A stretch of DNA of 42,046 bases, taken from NCBI GenBank assembly GCA_000415505.1, contig KE354450.1, positions 1 to 42,046 of the forward strand. The letters are read 5' to 3'. Each line of letters begins with the position of its first letter. Positions within the stretch are counted from its first letter, which is position 1. The notes beneath the pieces were generated by a model, which saw only the letters and a program-made list of their open reading frames with translations, was not told the DNA's origin and did no database searches. This document shows, piece after piece, positions 24,481-33,420 of this stretch. A program made the translations under genes and the position numbers. Origin of the DNA: Streptomyces afghaniensis 772. Its GTDB lineage: Bacteria > Actinomycetota > Actinomycetes > Streptomycetales > Streptomycetaceae.

Positions 24481-25332
24481 ATGACCACCAAGGTCGCACT
24501 CGTCACCGGAGCTTCGTCCGGGATCGGCGAGGCCACCGCGCTCAAGCTGCGCGAGGCCGGCTACACCGTCTACGGCGCGGCGCGGCGTGTGCAGCGCATG
24601 CAACACCTGACCGAGCTGGGGATCCGGCTGCTGGCCATGGACGTCACCGACGACACTTCCATGCGGGAAGGCGTCGAGAAGCTCATCGCCGACACCGGCC
24701 GGCTCGACGTCCTCGTCAACAACGCCGGCTACGGTTCCTACGGCGCCGTCGAGGACGTCCCCCTGCAGGAGGCCAGGGAACAGTTCGAGGTCAACGTGTT
24801 CGGCGCAGCGCGCCTGACCCAGCTGGTCCTGCCGCACATGCGGGCGCAGCGCTCGGGAACCATCGTCAACATCACCTCGGTCGGTGGCCGCATGTGCACC
24901 TCACTGGGAGCCTGGTACCACGCCACGAAGTTCGCGCTGGAAGCGCTCAGCGACTGCCTGCGCATGGAGCTCAAGCCCTTCGGGATCGACGTCGTGGTGA
25001 TCGAACCGGGCGGGGTCAAGTCCGAGTGGGGCGGCATCGCCGCGCAGAAGGCTCGCGCCGTCTCCGGCACCGGCCCGTACGCCCCGCAGGCCAACGCTGT
25101 GGCCGACTCGCTCAGTTCGGAGGCCAACGAACGCCGCATGTCGTCGCCGGACTTGATCGCCAAGACCATCGTCAAGTCCGTCCGGGCACGCCGGCCCAAG
25201 ACGCGTTACGCCGTCGGCTTCGGCGCCAAGCCCATGATCTTCCTGCACAACACGCTGCCCAATCGCACCTTTGACGCCTTCATGCGCCGCGCCACCGGCG
25301 TGCCCGGGAAGTACGTGCCCGTGAACAACTGA
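24481..25332 (+). CDS. Short-chain dehydrogenase/reductase (classical SDR)
   Basis: 283 aa. TGASSGIGEA nucleotide motif, NNAGYGSYG, and catalytic Ser-Tyr-Lys in ITSVGG and YHATKFA are all present. An Arg pair after the second strand (AARRVQRM) suggests NADP(H). ATG at 24481 with AAAGGATCACC upstream. Divergent from an AraC regulator, a common pairing for inducible dehydrogenases. The substrate cannot be told. Confidence 0.92.
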   Translation: MTTKVALVTGASSGIGEATALKLREAGYTVYGAARRVQRMQHLTELGIRLLAMDVTDDTSMREGVEKLIADTGRLDVLVNNAGYGSYGAVEDVPLQEAREQFEVNVFGAARLTQLVLPHMRAQRSGTIVNITSVGGRMCTSLGAWYHATKFALEALSDCLRMELKPFGIDVVVIEPGGVKSEWGGIAAQKARAVSGTGPYAPQANAVADSLSSEANERRMSSPDLIAKTIVKSVRARRPKTRYAVGFGAKPMIFLHNTLPNRTFDAFMRRATGVPGKYVPVNN

Positions 25333-25410
25333 CGTGTGCCACACCCGATCGATCCGGCACGGCACGCGCGGACCGCACCCGGCACTTGATCCCTTTCCCC
25401 TAGCCTTGCC

Positions 25411-25554
25411 GAGCACGTGTACCTGTGCGGGCACAACTCGCCGCGCATCGCAGGCGCGAACTTTTACCTACTGCGCCAGCCGGCCGGAAACCTGATGATG
25501 ATCGACACGCCGCGCTTGAGTACAGCCCTGGCGCGTGAGGTTGCATGGGAGTAA
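25411..25554 (+). pseudogene. Fragment of an MBL-fold protein
   Basis: 47 residues, EHVYLCGHNSPRIAGANFYL and then LRQPAGNLMMIDTPRLSTAL, before a TAA. This matches the beginning of MBL-fold proteins that open with a GYNSPR-S-x-GANAYF-like segment followed by GNLMIDGPR. The metal-binding motif and everything after it is missing. It lies in a cluster of truncated genes. Confidence 0.5.
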
Positions 25555-25649
25555 CAGCTGCCGGGTCCGCCTCCAGACCGTACGAGTAAGCGCTTCCCGA
25601 CACTGACAGGGACAGGAAGCGCCGACCATGCCTGCTCATACTGAACCCC

Positions 25650-25905
25650 ATGGTCCAAGAGCCCGATCCCGCTGTGGACGCCGGCGTGGTCCAGGAGCGC
25701 GGTGCCGAGCTGAGCGAATTCCTTCGCGGCCGCCGCGCCCGACTCAAACCCAGTGACGTGGGGCTTGTCGACCACGGCCGCTACCGGCGGGTGCCCGGCC
25801 TGCGCCGTGAGGAGCTGGCCCAGCTGGCTGGCGTGTCCATGGCCTACTACACGCGCCTGGAACAGGGACACGTGCACAATGCGTCTCCGGAGATCCTCGA
25901 TGCCT
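25650..25905 (+). pseudogene. Fragment of an XRE-type (MmyB-like) regulator
   Basis: Reads LSEFLRGRRARLKPSDVGL, then RRVPGLRREELAQLAGVSMA and YYTRLEQGHVHNASPEILDA. This is the N-terminal helix-turn-helix of the MmyB-like family in full. The C-terminal MmyB ligand domain is missing: after about 25905 the strand carries the antisense of a tautomerase remnant, and the frame ends by chance at 26015. A DNA-binding stub could be made, but loss of function is likelier. Confidence 0.62.
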
Positions 25906-26157
25906 GGGCGCCGCTCGTCATCGAGGATCCCGAACGGCACGGTGACGTCGACCCGGAAGCGCGGGCGTCGTCGGCTGCGGTGACCAGCGCCCCGGCAGGC
26001 AGCACATGCAGGTAGGACCACAGCAGGGAACGGAATATCTCCCAGTCGGGTGCGCCCTCCCCACGTGAGCAGGGCACGCGCCAGGTCCCGTTGGATGCTC
26101 GCCGCGCCTTCCTCGGTCAGCGCACCCACGGGCACAGTGAGATCGATCTGGGACATA
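25905..26157 (-). pseudogene. Broken tautomerase-family gene
   Basis: From the ATG at 26157 the minus strand reads MSQIDLTVPVGALTEEGA... (a tautomerase-type start). The frame then changes to GAPDWEIFRSLLWSYLHVLP and returns to PRFRVDVTVPFGILDDE, the second beta strand-helix unit. The end runs into the antisense of the XRE fragment. Two frame changes and a missing end mark it as a pseudogene. Confidence 0.5.
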
Positions 26158-26267
26158 GCCCTTCCCCTCTCTTCCGCCAGGTCCTCGGCGAGACGAGCCT
26201 GGTCACCTGTCGACGCCGCACCCCGGCTCGAGGACACCTCCAAGCGGATGTGTTGGCCCGCCCGGTG

Positions 26268-26975
26268 CTACGGCGTAGTGGGCCGGTGTGGGGAGCGGAG
26301 CACGAGCAGGGTGATCTCGCTGGGGGCGAAGACGCGGAACGGCGGGCCCCAGAAACTGGTGCCGCAGCTGGCGTAGAGGAGGGTGCGGGTGCCGTGCCGG
26401 CTGAGGCCGGCGACGGCGGGCTGGTCGAGGCGGACCAGGTGGTGGAAGGGCCAGATCTGGCCGCCGTGGGTATGGCCGGAGAGTTGAAGGTCGATGCCGG
26501 CGGCTGCCGCCCGGTCGACGAACTTGGGCTGGTGCGCCAAGAGCAGGACGGGCAGGTCGGGGTCGGCGCCGTTCAGGGCTCCGGCAAGGTGGGCGCCATG
26601 GCCTGCCAGGCCGGAGGCCTCGACGGTGACGTCACCCACGCCGGCGACCACGAGGGTGTCGCCGCCGCGTTCCAGCAGCAGATGACGGTTACGCAGCGGC
26701 TCCCAGCCCAGCTCGTCCATCAGATCGACCCAGCCCTGGGCCTCGCTGTAGTACTCGTGGTTGCCGGTGACGTACACACGGGCCCGGGTGGCCCGCACGG
26801 TACCGAGGGGGACGGCCTGGGCGCGGCGGCGTTCGGCCGTGCCGTCCGCGATGTCGCCGGTGTGGCAGACCAGGTCGGCTTTCAGGGTGCTCACCGTCTC
26901 GCATACGCGTGCCGACCAGCGAGCGCGATCGAGTGGGCCGTAGTGGGTGTCGGTGATGAGGTGCCCAGGAGCGCG
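26268..26975 (-). pseudogene. 5'-truncated calcineurin-like metallophosphoesterase
   Basis: The catalytic part is intact: DTHYGP, HTGDIADG, GNHEYY, AHQPKF and SGHTHGGQ supply all metal ligands of the family. Relatives usually have an N-terminal membrane region and begin the domain as ...LSDIHLGP. Here the sequence before ITDTHYGP (upstream of about 26975) is unrelated and no start codon with a ribosome binding site is near. I infer that the 5' end was lost when it was joined to the PucR fragment at 27076. Confidence 0.6.
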
Positions 26976-27075
26976 CCTGCCGGCCTGGGATTCGCCGAAC
27001 CAGCTTCCTGGGCCAACCGGACAGCGAGGCGAACTCGCGCCCTGACCTGCCCCTGCGGGCATGTGACTTGCTGAT

Positions 27076-27357
27076 CGGTGGGCCGACCGGGAAACGACAT
27101 CGACGGCTTCCGCCGCAGCCACCTGGGCCTCACCCAGCGCATGCTCACTCCTGCACGCCGATGCCGAGACCCGCCAGACCCTGGACACCTACCTCCGTGA
27201 GCAATGCAGCACCACGCGCACCGCCGAGCGGCTCTTCACTCACCGCAACACCGTGCTGCGCCGCCTGACCCCCGCCGACGACCTGCTGCCCCGCCCCCTT
27301 GCCGACAACGTCACCGCCGTCGCCGCCGCCCCCGAAGTGATCCGCTGGCGCGGTTGA
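27076..27357 (+). pseudogene. C-terminal remnant of a PucR/CdaR-family regulator
   Basis: GRPGNDIDGFRRSH belongs to the region before the output domain. Then, after a frame change, comes TRQTLDTYLREQCSTTRTAE and RLFTHRNTVLRRL, which is the PucR C-terminal helix-turn-helix (THRNTVxYRL). It ends at the TGA at 27355. No N-terminal part is present here; an N-terminal fragment of the same family lies at 35500-35996 on the other strand. Confidence 0.6.
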
Positions 27358-27399
27358 CCGGGTGCGTCGTCGGCGAGGGTCGGGAAAGCATCGGCGTGC

Positions 27400-27912
27400 T
27401 CAGAGATAGAGACGTTCGTTGCTCTTCAGACCGTTCTCCCGGCAGTAGTTCTCGTAGTGATCGATGAACCAGAACACGTCCACCGTCTCCATCACGCGGT
27501 CCTCCTCGTCGAGGAACTCCAGCGGACCGTTGAGCCAGAACATCGTCTTCATCCCGTGCTCGGAGTAGAGGGTATGGCTGCGCCCCGGGCTCTCCCGGAC
27601 GAAGTCCCCGGGCTTCCCGACCCAGTCGTACTCCAGGTAGCGCCAGCTGCCTTCGAGGACGTAGCCGGAGACCGGGCCACGATGCCGGTGGCGGCCCAGC
27701 GTGCCGCCCTCCTGCACCCACAGCACGTTGGCGGCGCTGCTGCCGCGGACATCAAAGGTGAGGTGCTTGATGAACACGTTGGGCACGAACGGCACCCACG
27801 GGCTGCTGTCCTCGCTGATGTACCCCTCCTCCAAGGCGTACTTGTCCCGCATGCGGTCCACGCGCGCCTCGGTCGCGACGTACTGCGCCATGATCTCTTC
27901 GGACGTAGTCAT
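27400..27912 (-). CDS. Cupin protein, 2,4'-dihydroxyacetophenone dioxygenase-like
   Basis: 170 aa, ATG at 27912 with AAGGTGAC just before. A cupin core is visible: GGTLGRHRHRGPVSGYVLEG (first motif with its His residues), then DFVRESPGRSHTL (second motif). The N-terminal WVPFVPNVFIKHLTFDVRGS and C-terminal DHYENYCRENGL match the family annotated as 2,4'-dihydroxyacetophenone dioxygenase-like, non-haem Fe enzymes that cleave a C-C bond. Most homologues are untested. Divergent from the AraC gene at 28062. Confidence 0.78.
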   Translation of the reverse strand: MTTSEEIMAQYVATEARVDRMRDKYALEEGYISEDSSPWVPFVPNVFIKHLTFDVRGSSAANVLWVQEGGTLGRHRHRGPVSGYVLEGSWRYLEYDWVGKPGDFVRESPGRSHTLYSEHGMKTMFWLNGPLEFLDEEDRVMETVDVFWFIDHYENYCRENGLKSNERLYL

Positions 27913-28061
27913 GTCACCTTGCCTCATTGCCTGGGTGGGTCTGTGGGTGCGAACGTACGGTCCGACCTGCGGCGGGGGCTTGACTGAGGCCGCACGGTTA
28001 CTTGAACCTGAGCGCACCCACGACCGGGTCCCCGGAAGGTGCGCAGTGAGGTGGCACCGGT

Positions 28062-29018
28062 ATGACGCTCGACTTCTCCACGGCGCCACTCGAAGGCCGA
28101 GCTCGGCTCGACTACTGGCGTGAGGTGGTCTGCACGACGTTCGTCCAGTACGAGATGGACGTGCCGCAGCCCACGTCCGCCGGGTTCCGGGGCAGGGTCA
28201 CGGCCCAGACGCTCGGAGACCTGGGCGTCGCGAGGGTGGTCTCCGACCCCCACACGGTGTTCCGGTCCCCGACGCTGATCCGGAGATCGGGCGAGGACGA
28301 CCTCCTGGTCAACCTGGCCGTCCAGGGCTGTGTGACGGTCTCCCAGCAGGAGCGGGACGCGGTCTTGCGCCCAGGCGACTTCACCGTCTACGACAGTGCC
28401 CGGCCCTGCCGTATCGTCTGCGCCGACCCGTTCGAACTGCTGGTGCTGAAGGTGCCCAGGCCGCTGTTCGACGCGCACTGCCCGCTGGCGCGGGACGCGA
28501 TGGCGACCACGGTGCCGGGCGACCACGGGGTGGGCGCGCTCTTCGCGCCCTTCTTCCACTCTCTGACCGCCCACTCCGCCGGTCTGTCTCCCGACGCGAG
28601 GGCACGGATCGGCGCCACGCTGCTGGAGCTGCTGGCCACAGCTCTGTCCGAGCGAACCGATTCAGGCGCCCGGCTCGGCGTCCCCAGAGCAGCCCATATG
28701 GACCGCGCCCGCCGGTACATCATCGACCACATCGCCGACCCCGACCTGTCGCCCGCCATGGTCGCCCGGGCGCTGGGAATCTCCGTCCGCTACCTGCACG
28801 CGATCTTCAGAGCCGAGGACACCTCACCGTCTCGCTGGATCCTGCAACAGCGGATCGACAGGGCCGCCGGGCTGCTCGCCGACCCGGGCCGGGCGGGCCG
28901 CAGTGTCACGGACATCGCCTACGCCGTCGGCTTCAAGGACGCCTCGCACTTCACCCGCGCCTTCAAGGACCGCCACGGGTTCAACCCGCGCGAGTACCGC
29001 AGAAGGCTCGCGGGCTGA
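28062..29018 (+). CDS. AraC family transcriptional regulator (AraC_binding_2 type)
   Basis: 318 aa. The N-terminal cupin-like sensor is of the AraC-binding-like group (LDYWREVVCTTFVQYEM, LRPGDFTVYDSARPCRI). The C-terminal double helix-turn-helix is SPAMVARALGISVRYLHAIF and SVTDIAYAVGFKDASHFTRAF, ending in FNPREYRRR. ATG at 28062. The 149 bp shared with the cupin gene probably hold its binding sites, though I see no clear repeat there. Confidence 0.9.
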   Translation: MTLDFSTAPLEGRARLDYWREVVCTTFVQYEMDVPQPTSAGFRGRVTAQTLGDLGVARVVSDPHTVFRSPTLIRRSGEDDLLVNLAVQGCVTVSQQERDAVLRPGDFTVYDSARPCRIVCADPFELLVLKVPRPLFDAHCPLARDAMATTVPGDHGVGALFAPFFHSLTAHSAGLSPDARARIGATLLELLATALSERTDSGARLGVPRAAHMDRARRYIIDHIADPDLSPAMVARALGISVRYLHAIFRAEDTSPSRWILQQRIDRAAGLLADPGRAGRSVTDIAYAVGFKDASHFTRAFKDRHGFNPREYRRRLAG

Positions 29019-29210
29019 GCCAGGTGGGAACGATCGCCGGCCGGCGCTTGCACGGTCGGATGACAGGGTCTACCCGGGTCGCCGTCCTCTTGCGCGGCCC
29101 TCGCATTCCGTAGCGGCGCGTGGAAGGACGAGTTCGCCCCTGCTGAGTCGTCGACCTTCCTCGCGAAGGGCCGCAAACCGGGTGGATGGACGAGTCACGG
29201 CATCCCGGTG

Positions 29211-29728
29211 TCACAGACCCGGTCGGGTCCGAATTTCAACGGCGACCCCGGTGATGGCCTGGTCGATCCCGGCTGTAAGTTCCGGAGCCAGCAGCGCGGA
29301 GCCGACCATCCCGTCGGTGAACCCCTGGGGCCGGTCTGGGCGGCCACGGTGCGCCGGTGGGTGAACTCGTCGAAGCCGGCCTTGCCGCCGTAGGCGCCTG
29401 TGCCGGAGCCTCCCACTCCGCCGAACGGGGCGTTGCTGAGGGAGGCGTGCAGGAGGCCGTCGTTGCGGGTGACACCGCCGGAGGTGGTGTGCTGCAGGAA
29501 GCGGCGGAAGTCGTCGCCGTCCTCGCCGTACCAATACGCCGCCAGAGCGGCCGGACGGTCGTTGATGAACGCGATCGCCTCGGCCAGATCGTCGTAGGGG
29601 TGGATGGTCAGCACCGGTCCGAAGATCTCCTCGCGGGTGATCTCCGCGTCGTCGGGGACGTCGATCAGCAGCGTCGGCGGGATCAGGCGCGCCTCGCGGG
29701 CTGCGTCCCACAAATCCTCGTCCGCCCC
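29211..29728 (-). pseudogene. C-terminal remnant of a coniferyl-aldehyde dehydrogenase-like enzyme
   Basis: Minus-strand frame reads RLIPPTLLIDVPDDAEITRE and then EIFGPVLTIHPYDDLAEAIA and SGGVTRNDGLLHASLSNAPF GGVGGSG, the C-terminal third of class 3/coniferyl-type aldehyde dehydrogenases. After a frame change near 29310 it ends as GSALLAPELTAGIDQAITG to 29211. The NAD-binding part and the catalytic Cys are absent. The upstream border near 29728 is abrupt. Confidence 0.62.
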
Positions 29729-29932
29729 CAATAGGGGGCAAGCTTGCGCCGCCCCCTCGGCACGTCAAAGGGCACAGCTCGGCCTGGCCCCGAGCGATCA
29801 CCTGTCGGACACACCCCGCGCACTCGAACCGTCGGCCGTTCTTCGCCCGGTGCGGCGCTGAAGTAGGGCGTGGCTCAGAACCCAGCGGAGACGTGACGGG
29901 TTCGTTGCCGTCGGTTTGCTTTACAGCCCCGC

Positions 29933-29970
29933 AATGTTGGATTAACTTCCAACATTGGAAGCAGTTCCAA
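29933..29970. promoter_or_regulatory. Operator array of four TTGGAA/TTCCAA half-sites
   Basis: AATGTTGGA-ttaact-TCCAACATT (29933-29956) is a perfect 9-bp-arm palindrome. It is followed by TTGGAA-gcag-TTCCAA (29955-29970), which shares its last half-site. It ends 43 bp before the ATG at 30014. The TetR gene that closes this cassette (32790) is the likely binder. The AT-rich core stands out from its GC-rich surroundings. Confidence 0.68.
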
Positions 29971-30013
29971 GTATCCGCGAGCCCAACGACGCGAGCGGTG
30001 TTACGGAGGTCCG

Positions 30014-30937
30014 ATGACCGACCGATTGAATGTGACGTTTCCTTCGGGGCCGGACGAGTGTCACGCCTGGCTGTACCTGCCCGAGGGCGGGGGTCGGCGC
30101 CCCGTGGTGGTCATGGCACACGGTCTCGGTGGGGTCCGCGAGATGCGGCTGGACGCCTACGCCGAGCGTTTCGCCGCCGCCGGCTACGCGTGCCTGGTGT
30201 TCGACTACCGGCACTTCGGGGCCAGCGGCGGTCAGCCGCGACAGCTCCTGAGCATCAGACGACAGCTCCAGGACTGGCGGGCCGCCGTGGCGTACGCGCG
30301 CTCCCGGCCGGAGACCGATCCCCGGCGCGTGGTGCTGTGGGGCACCTCTTTCGGCGGCGGCCATGTCCTGGCGACAGCCGCCCAGGACTCGGCCGCCGCC
30401 GTCATCGCCCAGGGCCTGTTCACCGATGGTGTCGCCTCTGCCCTGGCGATGCGCCCGGACACCTCGGTGAAGGTGATGGCCCGCGCGGTCCGTGACGTGG
30501 TCGGCGCCCGCCTTGGGCGCCCTCCCGTCATGGTCGCGACGGCGGGGCCGCCCGGATCCGCCGCGTTGATGACCGCTGCGGACGCCGAGCCCGGCTACCT
30601 GGCCCTCGTGCCCAACGACGCGCTCTTCTCCAACCAGGTTGCGGCGCGGTTCGCCCTGGACATCCTCCGCTACCGGCCGGGCCGCCGGACCGCGAAGATC
30701 GCATGCCCGGTGCTGTTCTGCGTATGCGAGCACGACAGCGTGGCCCCCGCGCGGCCGACCCTGCGCCATGCCCGCAGGGCCCCGCGCGGCGAGATCCGCC
30801 TCTACCCCGACGGCCACTTCGACATCTACCTCGGCGAGCCCTTCGAACGCGTTGTCACGGACCAGCTCGCCTTCCTGGCGCGGCACGTCCCCATCGGCTC
30901 CGCACCCGGTGAAGCCCCGGGACCCACGACACCCTGA
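30014..30937 (+). CDS. Alpha/beta hydrolase
   Basis: 307 aa. VVVMAHGLGGVREMRLDAYA carries the oxyanion HGLGG, WGTSFGGGH the nucleophile elbow, CEHDSVAP the acid and PDGHFDIY the His. The general form (uncharacterised hydrolase with DYRHFGASGG) resembles peptidase-S15/dienelactone hydrolase relatives acting on small esters. First gene of a four-gene cassette with two SDRs and a TetR, 12 bp before the first SDR. Confidence 0.88.
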   Translation: MTDRLNVTFPSGPDECHAWLYLPEGGGRRPVVVMAHGLGGVREMRLDAYAERFAAAGYACLVFDYRHFGASGGQPRQLLSIRRQLQDWRAAVAYARSRPETDPRRVVLWGTSFGGGHVLATAAQDSAAAVIAQGLFTDGVASALAMRPDTSVKVMARAVRDVVGARLGRPPVMVATAGPPGSAALMTAADAEPGYLALVPNDALFSNQVAARFALDILRYRPGRRTAKIACPVLFCVCEHDSVAPARPTLRHARRAPRGEIRLYPDGHFDIYLGEPFERVVTDQLAFLARHVPIGSAPGEAPGPTTP

Positions 30938-30949
30938 AAGAGGTACGAG

Positions 30950-31834
30950 ATGCTCACCTACCCGATTGCGGGGAAGACCGTCTTCATCACCGGCGCAACC
31001 GGAGGCATCGGTGCGGCCACCGCCCGCACGCTGCACTCGCGCGGAGCCAACGTGGTCCTCGCCGACCGGGGCATCGACGCCACATCGGCCCTCGCCCGCG
31101 ACCTCGGCGGCGACAGGACACTGGCGCTGTCGGTGGATGTCACCGACAGCGCCGCACTGGCCGACGCGGTGGACCGTACGGTCGACCGGTTCGGCGGCCT
31201 GGATGTCGTCTTCGCCAACGCGGGGATCGCGGCCGATCCGCCGGCGACGATCGCCACCATCGACCCGGCCATGTTCGAGCGCGTCGTCGAAGTGGACCTG
31301 CTGGGCGTCTGGCGCACCGTTCGCGCCGCACTGCCGCACGTCATCGCGGCGCGCGGGCACGTCCTGGTCACCGCTTCGGTGTACGCCTACTTCAACGGTA
31401 TGACCAACGCCCCCTACGCCATGTCGAAGGCCGGCGTCGAGCAGTTCGGCCGCGCCCTGCGCGCCGAACTCGGCATCCACGGCGCCAGCGCCGGGGTCCT
31501 CTACCCCGGCTGGGTCCACACGCCCATCGCTGGAGCAGCCTTCGGAAGCAACGACATCACCACCCGCATGCGCGAGATCGCCTTCCCGTCCCTGCTCGGC
31601 AAGGCCATCGCCCCCACGCCCGTCGCGGACGCCGTCGTCCGCGGCATCGAGAACCGCTCGGCCCGTGTCATGGTCCCCCGCAGGTGGGTACCGTTTTCGG
31701 CCCTGCGCGGCGTCCTTAACCCCGTCACCGATCTCATCGCCGAACGCCACCCCGAACTGCGACGACTCCTGCGCCGACTCGAAGAATCCGTCGGCCCCAC
31801 AGGCAAGTCCCCGCAGACCGACTCACCGAGGTAG
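30950..31834 (+). CDS. SDR family oxidoreductase
   Basis: 294 aa, ATG at 30950 after GAAAGAGG. TGATGGIGAA, the NAG segment FANAGIA, and catalytic YAMSK (Tyr/Lys) with the preceding Ser in TASVYAY. The acidic end of strand two (LADRGID) suggests NAD(H). A C-terminal extension of about 40 residues (FSALRGVLNPVTDLIAERHP) is shared in style with the next gene, so the two are probably tandem paralogues. Confidence 0.9.
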   Translation: MLTYPIAGKTVFITGATGGIGAATARTLHSRGANVVLADRGIDATSALARDLGGDRTLALSVDVTDSAALADAVDRTVDRFGGLDVVFANAGIAADPPATIATIDPAMFERVVEVDLLGVWRTVRAALPHVIAARGHVLVTASVYAYFNGMTNAPYAMSKAGVEQFGRALRAELGIHGASAGVLYPGWVHTPIAGAAFGSNDITTRMREIAFPSLLGKAIAPTPVADAVVRGIENRSARVMVPRRWVPFSALRGVLNPVTDLIAERHPELRRLLRRLEESVGPTGKSPQTDSPR

Positions 31835-31840
31835 GCCGTC

Positions 31841-32776
31841 ATGACCCGTTACGACCTGGCCGGGCGCACCGTCGTCCTCACTGGCTCCACCGGCGGCCTG
31901 GGCGCCGCCCTCGCCCGGGCCCTGCGCGGGCGCGGCGCCAACCTCGCGCTGCTCGACCTCAGCCTCGCGGCCACCACGGCCCAAGCCCAGGACCTGGGAG
32001 ACGAAACGGTCGCCCGTGGCTGGCACGCCGACGTACGCGACCTCGCCGGCCTGCAGCAAGCCATGGACGAGGCCGCCTCGCACTTCGGGCGCCTCGACAT
32101 CGTCATCGCAGGCGCCGGGATCGACACCATGGCCCCGATGGCGACCATCGACCCGTCGGCCTACGAACGTGTCATCGACGTCAACCTCAACGGGGTCTGG
32201 CGCACCTTCCGTGCGGCTCTGCCCCACGTCGAGGCCCAACGCGGCTATCTCCTCGCGATCTCCTCCATGGCCGCCTTCGTGCACTCGCCGCTCCAGATCT
32301 CCTACACCGCGAGCAAGGCCGGCGTGTGGGCGATGTGCGACAGCCTTCGCCTGGAGGTTCGCCACCTGGGTGTCGGTGTCGGCAGCGCCCACCCCACGTT
32401 CTTCCGCACTCCGATGATGGACGACGTGACCGCGGACCCGGCCGGGCACGCCCTCTGGGGCGGCAACTCCAAGGGGTTGTGGAAGATGGTGCCGCTGGAG
32501 AAGGTCATCGCCGGTATCGTCCGCGGCATCGAGCGCCGTGCGGACCGCGTCGTCGTCCCCAGGTCCCTCACCCTGACCGCGAACGCTCCCGGTCTGTTCC
32601 GGCCGATACTCGAACGTGTCGGTTTCCGCCCTCAGACGGTCCAGCGCGCCCACGGCCTCGCCTCGGCGTCGGGCTGGCACGACCCGGCGGTGCATGAGCG
32701 CCACCAGGCGGTTCCCGCTGAAATTCCGGGCGGAAGGAAGCGGCCCAGGGGGTCCGGCCGTTCGAGCACCTCGTAG
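31841..32776 (+). CDS. SDR family oxidoreductase
   Basis: 311 aa, starting 6 bp after the previous stop. TGSTGGLGAA, AGAGIDTMAP, and catalytic Ser and YTASK are present. LLDLSLA after strand two again points to NAD. It resembles the upstream SDR in order and C-terminal extension (ANAPGLFRPILERVGF). The last 20 residues are basic and low in complexity. TetR gene follows 13 bp later. Confidence 0.9.
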   Translation: MTRYDLAGRTVVLTGSTGGLGAALARALRGRGANLALLDLSLAATTAQAQDLGDETVARGWHADVRDLAGLQQAMDEAASHFGRLDIVIAGAGIDTMAPMATIDPSAYERVIDVNLNGVWRTFRAALPHVEAQRGYLLAISSMAAFVHSPLQISYTASKAGVWAMCDSLRLEVRHLGVGVGSAHPTFFRTPMMDDVTADPAGHALWGGNSKGLWKMVPLEKVIAGIVRGIERRADRVVVPRSLTLTANAPGLFRPILERVGFRPQTVQRAHGLASASGWHDPAVHERHQAVPAEIPGGRKRPRGSGRSSTS

Positions 32777-32789
32777 AGTAGCGGGGACC

Positions 32790-33404
32790 ATGACGATGAA
32801 GGTCACACGCACGACACGTCGGGCCGCCGCAACCCGTGCGGCCATCGTCGACGCCGCCGAGAAGCTGCTGGCCTCCGGAGGCCCCGACGCGGTCACCTTG
32901 GAAGGCATCGCCGAACGCGCGGATGTCGCCGTGCAGACGGTGTACAACCGCGTGGGCGGCCGCGCGGCCGTTCTCATCGCGGTTGCCGAGCGGGCACTCG
33001 AGGACAACCGGACCTACATGGACGACGCCTACGCTGCCCCGGGCACCCCCGTGGAACGCATCAGGGCCGCCTCGGCCGCGTACGTCCGCTTCGCCGCCGA
33101 GCGCCCACACCAGTTCCGCCTGCTGGCCGAGCCGCCGGACGAACCCGCGGCCCTGGAACGGGTCGCCGCGCTCGTCGACGAGCAGAACGCCAAACTCGCC
33201 GCCGCCCTGGCCGACGGGGTGGCCGACGGCTCGCTCGCCGCCGACCTCGATCCCGTCACCACCGCCACCGCGTTGTGGGCTGCCATGAACGGCGTTCTCG
33301 GCCTCTCCTGGCGCGCGGACCGACTCCGCGCTGACGCCTCCCACTTGACGGAACTCGTCGCAGCTGTGGAAAGGGTGGTTCTCCGCGGGCTGCTCGCCCG
33401 CTGA
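32790..33404 (+). CDS. TetR family regulator of the hydrolase-SDR cassette
   Basis: 204 aa, ATG at 32790. Helix-turn-helix region: AAIVDAAEKLLASGGPDAVT then LEGIAERADVAVQTVYNRVG. C-terminal domain resembles TetR_C_33-type ligand pockets (AAYVRFAAERPHQFRLLAEP). Last gene of the cassette and probably autoregulatory through the half-site array at 29933-29970. Confidence 0.9.
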   Translation: MTMKVTRTTRRAAATRAAIVDAAEKLLASGGPDAVTLEGIAERADVAVQTVYNRVGGRAAVLIAVAERALEDNRTYMDDAYAAPGTPVERIRAASAAYVRFAAERPHQFRLLAEPPDEPAALERVAALVDEQNAKLAAALADGVADGSLAADLDPVTTATALWAAMNGVLGLSWRADRLRADASHLTELVAAVERVVLRGLLAR

Positions 33405-33420
33405 AGTCCGCCCGGGGCCG

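Noticed and set aside
29730-29932. Cys-containing minus-strand frame (VRQVIARGQAELCP) before the operator array
   Set aside because: Too short and unanchored; it runs without a break into the aldehyde-dehydrogenase remnant in the wrong frame.
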